A stretch of DNA of 64,000 nt from NCBI RefSeq assembly GCF_024758505.1, contig NZ_CP077970.1, positions 7,750,001 through 7,814,000 of the forward strand, written 5' to 3'. Shown in pieces: positions 60,077 to 64,000 of the stretch. Every line of letters starts with the position of its first letter. Positions within the stretch are counted from its first letter, which is position 1. Made by a program: the position numbers and the translations under genes. Below the pieces are notes generated by a model. That model saw only the letters and a list, made by a program, of their open reading frames with translations. It made no database searches and was not told the DNA's origin. This DNA is from Bradyrhizobium arachidis. GTDB lineage: Bacteria; Pseudomonadota; Alphaproteobacteria; Rhizobiales; Xanthobacteraceae.

Positions 60077-61048
60077 CTAGCGGGCCAATGCCGGCTCGAC
60101 CTGCTGCCCGATACGCTTCACGCTGACGGCCACATCCATGCCCGCGAAGTCGGAAGCCGCGCCGGTCCATGAGCCGGACACCGGCGCGGCCTGTTCGGGC
60201 TTGCGCGTGTAGGCCACCCGGATCAGGTCGGCGCCACCGACGAGCGTGTTGGTCGGGTCGTACGGCACCCAGCCGGCGCCGGGCAGGAAGACGTGCAGCC
60301 ACGCGTGTGTCGCGCCACCTCCGAGAACGAGGGGGTCGTCGCGGCTTTCGATCTGTCGGGCGCCTTGCTGCAATCCGGTGTTTCGGATGACTGGCGGATT
60401 CGTCGTGTCGAGCGTCGCATCGTAGAGATAACCCGACACGAAGCGTGCGGCGATCCCCAGCCCTCGCACGACCTCCATCATCAGCAGGGCGAAGTCGCGG
60501 CAGGTTCCGCTACGGCGATCGAGCGTCTCGGCAGGCCGCTGCGTACCCATGGCGTCGCGCGACTGGTAGCGGAAGTCGCCGCGGATCGCGGCGTTCAGAT
60601 TGCCGAGGATGTCGCGCGTGTGGATGGTGCCGCGCCGCGGCAGGAATTGCGCCACCCACTCGCGCAGCGCCGCCTGATCCTCGGGATATTGCTGCGGGAG
60701 GAAGGTCGCCAGATCGAGCCGGTCTTCGTCTCCGTACTGGAAAGGATAGTTTTCGGCCTCGGGCGCGAGCGGCAATTCCAGGTTCTTCACGCCGAAATGC
60801 TCGATCACGAAACGTGCGCGAAACTGTAGCATGTCGGCGGGCACCCGCGGCTCGACCACCGCGACCGAATTGGAAAAGACGTCGTGCTTCCAGTACTGGA
60901 TGCTGTGCGGCGATACTTCCAATGTCGACGACAGCACCCGGATGTCGTGCGCGGGACGCGGCCGGAACATCACGTGGTGCGTGGAGAACTCCACCGGCTT
61001 GTTATACCGGTAGGTGGTGACGTGCTCGACTTCGAGGAAGACGGACAT
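60077..61048 (-). CDS. transglutaminase-like family protein
   Basis: This 323-residue protein has an N-terminal beta-sandwich domain starting LEVEHVTTYRYNKPVEFSTH and a C-terminal transglutaminase-like core. The catalytic Cys is in LDRRSGTCRDFALLMMEV near residue 180, the His in THAWLHVFLPGAGWVPYDPT and the Asp in the same segment. Such proteins are cysteine proteases or amidases, often with a role in cell-wall or cyanophycin-like peptide breakdown. ATG 61048 begins the conserved N-terminus; a longer frame runs upstream without support. It is a single gene, convergent with the kinase gene. Confidence 0.85.
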   Translation of the reverse strand: MSVFLEVEHVTTYRYNKPVEFSTHHVMFRPRPAHDIRVLSSTLEVSPHSIQYWKHDVFSNSVAVVEPRVPADMLQFRARFVIEHFGVKNLELPLAPEAENYPFQYGDEDRLDLATFLPQQYPEDQAALREWVAQFLPRRGTIHTRDILGNLNAAIRGDFRYQSRDAMGTQRPAETLDRRSGTCRDFALLMMEVVRGLGIAARFVSGYLYDATLDTTNPPVIRNTGLQQGARQIESRDDPLVLGGGATHAWLHVFLPGAGWVPYDPTNTLVGGADLIRVAYTRKPEQAAPVSGSWTGAASDFAGMDVAVSVKRIGQQVEPALAR

Positions 61049-61299
61049 CAGGAGGCTCCAGGCCAATGACCAGTTCGGCGCGAACGGGCTGCAGCCGAGG
61101 GCGTTCGCACCCCTGTGCGCACTGTCGCGCAAGGACAACAGCTGCGACGGCAGATTAGACGACCTGTGCGGCCCGCAACAGGTGACTCTTGACATAGATC
61201 AACGTGCTGACCGTCAACCGAACTCGCACACTGAGACAGGCCACATCGCAACGCGCCCAAGGCCGATGAACTCGCCCCGCCGCATGCCCCCAAGACGCT
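61049..61299. other. gap between the transglutaminase-like and LuxR genes
   Basis: No gene or clear site is seen here. Confidence 0.5.
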
Positions 61300-62109
61300 T
61301 CAGTTCAGCCTCCGCGTCAGAAGCCGCAGCACGATCGCGAACAGCTCGTTCTGCGCGGAGATGCCGAGCTTCTCATAGGCGCGCTTGCGATAGGTCAGCG
61401 TCGAATGCAGGCTGATGCCGATCTCCTGCGAGATCGCCTCGGAGCTCAACCCTGCGAGAATGCCGCGACAGACGTCTTGCTCGCGCGCGGTCAGATCGCT
61501 GAGCGGCGGCCGCGTCGCAAACAGCGTAGCGATATCTTGTTCGGTACGGGGCGCCGTAGTCTGGAAATGACGCGCAACGCTCGCGCCGATCGTCGGCGCG
61601 ATTGTTCGCAGGCGTTCGAGCTGCGCAGGGCTGAAGCGCCCTTGCGCGGCGATGCGATAGAAATTGACGTAGAAGCAGGTGTCCTCGACCCAGATCGCGG
61701 TGGCGAATTTGTCGACGATGCCGGAGTCCTGGAAGAAGATCTTTCGGTAGCGCGCATCGTACATGCGTGGCGCAAAGGCCGGCAGCAGGATCGGCGCCGG
61801 CTGCGCCTGCCCCTCGAACAGCGCGTCGCGGTTGGGATCCGACGCGTGGAACTGCCCGGCATAGGCGGCGCCGAGATCACTCCCGATCGCGATGTTGCCG
61901 GCATCAAGCAGACAGCTCGCGGCGCCCTTACGCGTCAGCGAGAACACCATGCAATGGCCGACATCCGCCTGCCGGCGCAGTGTTTCGATGAGGATGTTCG
62001 GGAAATTGGGCCGGCCGATCGCGAGCACGGCCGGGGTGATGTCGCCTGCTGCGAATGCCTGAGGTGCCCCATGAGGCCGCATCGTCCGCTCCCTGTCGCC
62101 ATTTGCCAA
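61300..62109 (-). CDS. LuxR-family transcriptional regulator
   Basis: This 269-residue protein has a C-terminal LuxR HTH (LTAREQDVCRGILAGLSSEA and ISQEIGISLHSTLTYRKRAY) preceded by an undefined sensor domain (residues 20-190) that lacks REC and autoinducer-binding signatures. The N-terminus may begin at an internal ATG at 62082 (RPHGAPQ). AQGRFSPAQLERLRTIAPTI lies before the HTH. It stands upstream of a luciferase-like gene in the same direction with a repeat element between them, so a functional link is uncertain. The signal is unknown. Confidence 0.82.
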   Translation of the reverse strand: MANGDRERTMRPHGAPQAFAAGDITPAVLAIGRPNFPNILIETLRRQADVGHCMVFSLTRKGAASCLLDAGNIAIGSDLGAAYAGQFHASDPNRDALFEGQAQPAPILLPAFAPRMYDARYRKIFFQDSGIVDKFATAIWVEDTCFYVNFYRIAAQGRFSPAQLERLRTIAPTIGASVARHFQTTAPRTEQDIATLFATRPPLSDLTAREQDVCRGILAGLSSEAISQEIGISLHSTLTYRKRAYEKLGISAQNELFAIVLRLLTRRLN

Positions 62110-62203
62110 AAGTTAGCAGCAACGGCGCAGGACCGGAAGGCGCCCCTGACTCGGGCATCCACAGAGGGACTCACCTTGCCCTGGTTTGCTCATGCCACAA
62201 ACT

Positions 62204-62290
62204 CGTCATGCCCGGGCTTGTCCCGGGCATCCACGTTCTTCGTGCCCGCGACAAAGGTCGTGGATGGCCGGGACAAGCCCGGCCATGACG
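62204..62290. repeat. long interspersed palindrome (CGTCATGSCCGGGCTTG type)
   Basis: CGTCATGCCCGGGCTTGTCC at 62204-62223 is complementary, with few mismatches, to the sequence ending at 62290 (GGGACAAGCCCGGCCATGACG). The 87-base unit can form a cruciform or RNA hairpin. I know this sequence as a frequent intergenic repeat in Bradyrhizobium-type genomes. It fills the gap before the luciferase-like gene end. Confidence 0.8.
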
Positions 62291-62357
62291 AATGTGGAAG
62301 CAATCGCACGCAAACTCGCCACGGTCACTTGCGATTGCACTTCCAACAGGGGAACGC

Positions 62358-63563
62358 CTACCCCGCAGCCACCTTCGCCGGCGCGACGTTGATCGCGAGC
62401 TTGCCGTAACGATCGGTGAAGGCCTCGGTGTCGATTTCCTCGAGCTTGATCTCGCCGCTCATGACACCCTGTTTCCAGGCCTCCTGTGCCGGGTCGTTCT
62501 GGAACTCCGGCATCACCTCGCGGCCGAACAGCTCGAGCGACTCGCAGATGTGCTCGTGGCTGTTCTTGCCGGCCTGGTTGAGCAGGATGACCTGATCGAT
62601 ATGGGAGCTCTGGAATCGCCTCAACTTCTTGCGGATCGTCTCCGGTGAGCCGATCAGGCCGCCGCGCAGCGCCGCCTCCTGCGCCTCCGGATTGTCGCGC
62701 TTCCACTTGTTGTACTCGTCCCACATGTTGACGGTGCCGGGCGCCGGGCGCTGGCGGTTCTGCGAGGCACCGTAGAAGCGCAGGGCGAACTGGAAGAAGG
62801 TGGCACCGTCGGCGCGCGCACGGGCCTCCTCGTCGGTCCTGGCGCACATGAAGAACGAGACCAGCGCCATGTTGGGGTTGATCTCGTAGTCGGCCAATTT
62901 GTGCAGCCGCTTGGTCATCGCATTGTAATAGGCGTGCACCCAGGCGTGCGCGGCATCGGCGCTGACGAACTGGAAGCCGAGCGCGCCAAAGCCGTGGCGG
63001 CCGGCGCGCTCGATGGTCGGCAGTTGCGAGCAGGCCATCCACAGCGGCGGATGCGGCTTCTGCACCGGTTTTGGCACGACATTGCGCAAAGGAATGTCGA
63101 AATATTTGCCGTGGTGCTCGCAGCCGCCATCCCTGAACATCGGGAAGATCGCGCGGACCGCTTCCTCGAACACCTCTTTCTTGTGCTCCATGTTCCGGCC
63201 GAACGGCTCGAGCTCGGTGATCGAGGCGCTCTCGCCCATGCCGAACTCGCAGCGGCCGTTGCTGAGGAGGTCGAGCACCGCGACGCGTTCGGCGACGCGC
63301 GCGGGATGATTGGTTGTGAGCTGGAGGATGCCGTGGCCGAGTCTAATTTTCTGCGTGCGCTGGCTGGCCGCCGCGAGGAATGATTCCGGCGAGGGCGAGT
63401 GCGAATATTCCTCCAGGAAGTGATGCTCGACCACCCAGGCATGGTCGTAGCCGAGCTTGTCGGCAAGTTCCATTTGCGTCAGCGCGTTCTGGTATAGCCT
63501 GAGCTCGTCGCCGGCGACCCAGGGACGGGGCAGTTGGAGCTCATAGAAGATGCCGAACTTCAT
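62358..63563 (-). CDS. LLM-class flavin-dependent oxidoreductase (luciferase-like)
   Basis: This 401-residue protein is a bacterial luciferase-like monooxygenase. It begins MKFGIFYELQLPRPWVAGDE, with DKLGYDHAWVVEHHFLEEYS near residue 40, RTQKIRLGHGILQLTTNHPA, LLSNGRCEFGMGESASITEL and GSPETIRKKLRRFQSSHIDQ near 320. Such enzymes use FMNH2 or F420 and oxygen to attack aldehydes, ketones or sulfonates. ATG 63563 gives the conserved N-terminus, and TGGGAGG is just upstream. It is a single gene between a repeat and the nap promoter. The substrate is unknown. Confidence 0.86.
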   Translation of the reverse strand: MKFGIFYELQLPRPWVAGDELRLYQNALTQMELADKLGYDHAWVVEHHFLEEYSHSPSPESFLAAASQRTQKIRLGHGILQLTTNHPARVAERVAVLDLLSNGRCEFGMGESASITELEPFGRNMEHKKEVFEEAVRAIFPMFRDGGCEHHGKYFDIPLRNVVPKPVQKPHPPLWMACSQLPTIERAGRHGFGALGFQFVSADAAHAWVHAYYNAMTKRLHKLADYEINPNMALVSFFMCARTDEEARARADGATFFQFALRFYGASQNRQRPAPGTVNMWDEYNKWKRDNPEAQEAALRGGLIGSPETIRKKLRRFQSSHIDQVILLNQAGKNSHEHICESLELFGREVMPEFQNDPAQEAWKQGVMSGEIKLEEIDTEAFTDRYGKLAINVAPAKVAAG

Positions 63564-63720
63564 GACGCCTCCCATTATTCTTGTTAATTGCATCTTATTG
63601 AGCGAGGCGGCGCTGTCCATGGCGGTGCAATTCCGCCACGTGGCACAAGCGGAATTTACTCCGAACAACCCAAGGTTTATTACTCATACCACTGCGACAA
63701 AGTGTGCGATGCAATGCGGG

Positions 63721-63734
63721 TTGATCCATATCAA
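63721..63734 (+). promoter_or_regulatory. FixK/FNR box before napE
   Basis: TTGATCCATATCAA is a perfect match to the TTGAT-N4-ATCAA site of FixK/FNR regulators. It lies about 93 bases before the napE start. In Bradyrhizobium the periplasmic nitrate reductase operon is controlled by FixK2 under low oxygen, which agrees with this site. Confidence 0.85.
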
Positions 63735-63826
63735 ACTACCAGCACCGCAGTTCCTTTAGGTAGTTGATCTGCAAGGTAACGGCCCGGATGCCGTCCAATT
63801 CCAAATTAGCTTCAGAGAGACCGAAT

Positions 63827-64000
63827 ATGTCGGCCCCTGGCGACGAGACGACTGGGCGTTTGCGCCGACGGCGCATGGAGATTTTTGCGTTCCTGTTCCT
63901 GACGGCGGTGGTGATGCCAGCCCTCGCGGTCGGGACCGTCGGCAGCTATGGGCTCGCCGTGTGGATCTACCAGATGTTCGCAGGTCCCCCCGGTCCGCCG
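63827..64000 (+). CDS. napE: periplasmic nitrate reductase membrane subunit NapE, start of gene
   Basis: The first 58 residues of a NapE protein run to the edge of the window with no stop. A basic N-terminus (GDETTGRLRRRRMEIFAFLF) precedes a membrane helix, LTAVVMPALAVGTVGSYGLA, and then VWIYQMFAGPPGPP, the usual NapE ending. The family is about 60 residues long, so the gene is almost complete. NapE is a small integral membrane subunit of unknown exact role, encoded first in napEDABC operons. The FixK box upstream suggests low-oxygen control. The rest of the operon lies to the right. Confidence 0.87.
   Translation, partial: MSAPGDETTGRLRRRRMEIFAFLFLTAVVMPALAVGTVGSYGLAVWIYQMFAGPPGPP

Noticed and set aside
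63759..63774. A second FNR-like site TTGATCTGCAAGGTAA before napE
   Set aside because: Only the left half matches; the site at 63721-63734 is perfect, so this one is probably chance.
1..64000. CRISPR arrays, insertion sequences and prophage genes
   Set aside because: No regularly spaced repeats, no transposase or integrase motifs and no phage structural genes were seen on either strand.

Overview
The window looks like a chromosomal segment of an alphaproteobacterium of the Bradyrhizobium type. The evidence is high G+C, a Caulobacter-like flagellar block (fliK-flgD-sciP-fliF-fliG-fliH-fliN-flbD), a napE gene behind a FixK/FNR box, malonate genes of the rhizobial matPQMAB type, and several interspersed palindromic repeats of kinds I associate with Bradyrhizobium. 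This assignment is by recognition; no search was run. I see no insertion sequence, phage or CRISPR array.

Layout. 1-2.1 kb: tail of an FMN reductase, an alpha/beta hydrolase and an orphan Bug-type binding protein. 2.2-8.8 kb: malonate catabolism, with a GntR regulator divergent from a TRAP transporter (matPQM), malonyl-CoA decarboxylase (matA) and malonyl-CoA synthetase (matB). 8.9-16.0 kb: a polyamine-type ABC transporter operon that also carries an FAD-dependent amine oxidase and a HAD hydrolase, divergent from a LysR regulator. 16.3-20.2 kb: a ureide module (DctA-family carrier, ureidoglycolate lyase, ureidoglycine aminohydrolase) divergent from a second LysR gene.

20.3-37.0 kb: a large accessory catabolic block. 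It holds two more orphan Bug proteins, an FAH-family protein, an Ldh-family dehydrogenase, an esterase-like hydrolase, a VOC/extradiol dioxygenase-like protein, a glutaryl-CoA dehydrogenase gene broken by one in-frame amber codon, a GntR regulator, a zinc-type alcohol dehydrogenase, a cupin, an MhpA-like flavin hydroxylase, a three-gene class I P450 system, a LysR regulator and an Old Yellow Enzyme. Four copies of a TATTTTCGAAAATA-type palindrome stand before the main transcription units of this block and suggest one regulon, probably that of the GntR protein. The block ends at the 3' end of a tRNA-Met gene (37.3 kb), a typical island boundary.

37.4-48.7 kb is core chromosome: a secreted Pro-rich protein, a PmtA/UbiE-like methyltransferase, mnmA, and the flagellar block with a sigma-54-type promoter, sciP, a possible CtrA site and two clear terminators. 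48.7-56.3 kb: a GYD protein, an M20 peptidase, a 51-aa membrane peptide, a flavin reductase and the sulfonate operon ssuA-(28-aa peptide)-ssuD-ssuC-ssuB. 56.3-64 kb: a second P450 behind a perfect 11-bp inverted repeat, a MASE1 hybrid histidine kinase, a transglutaminase-like protein, a LuxR regulator, a luciferase-like monooxygenase, and the start of napE.

The most interesting material is the 20-37 kb block with its shared operators and broken acyl-CoA dehydrogenase, the two P450s that share an unusual I-helix sequence, and the small peptides in or near the ssu operon.
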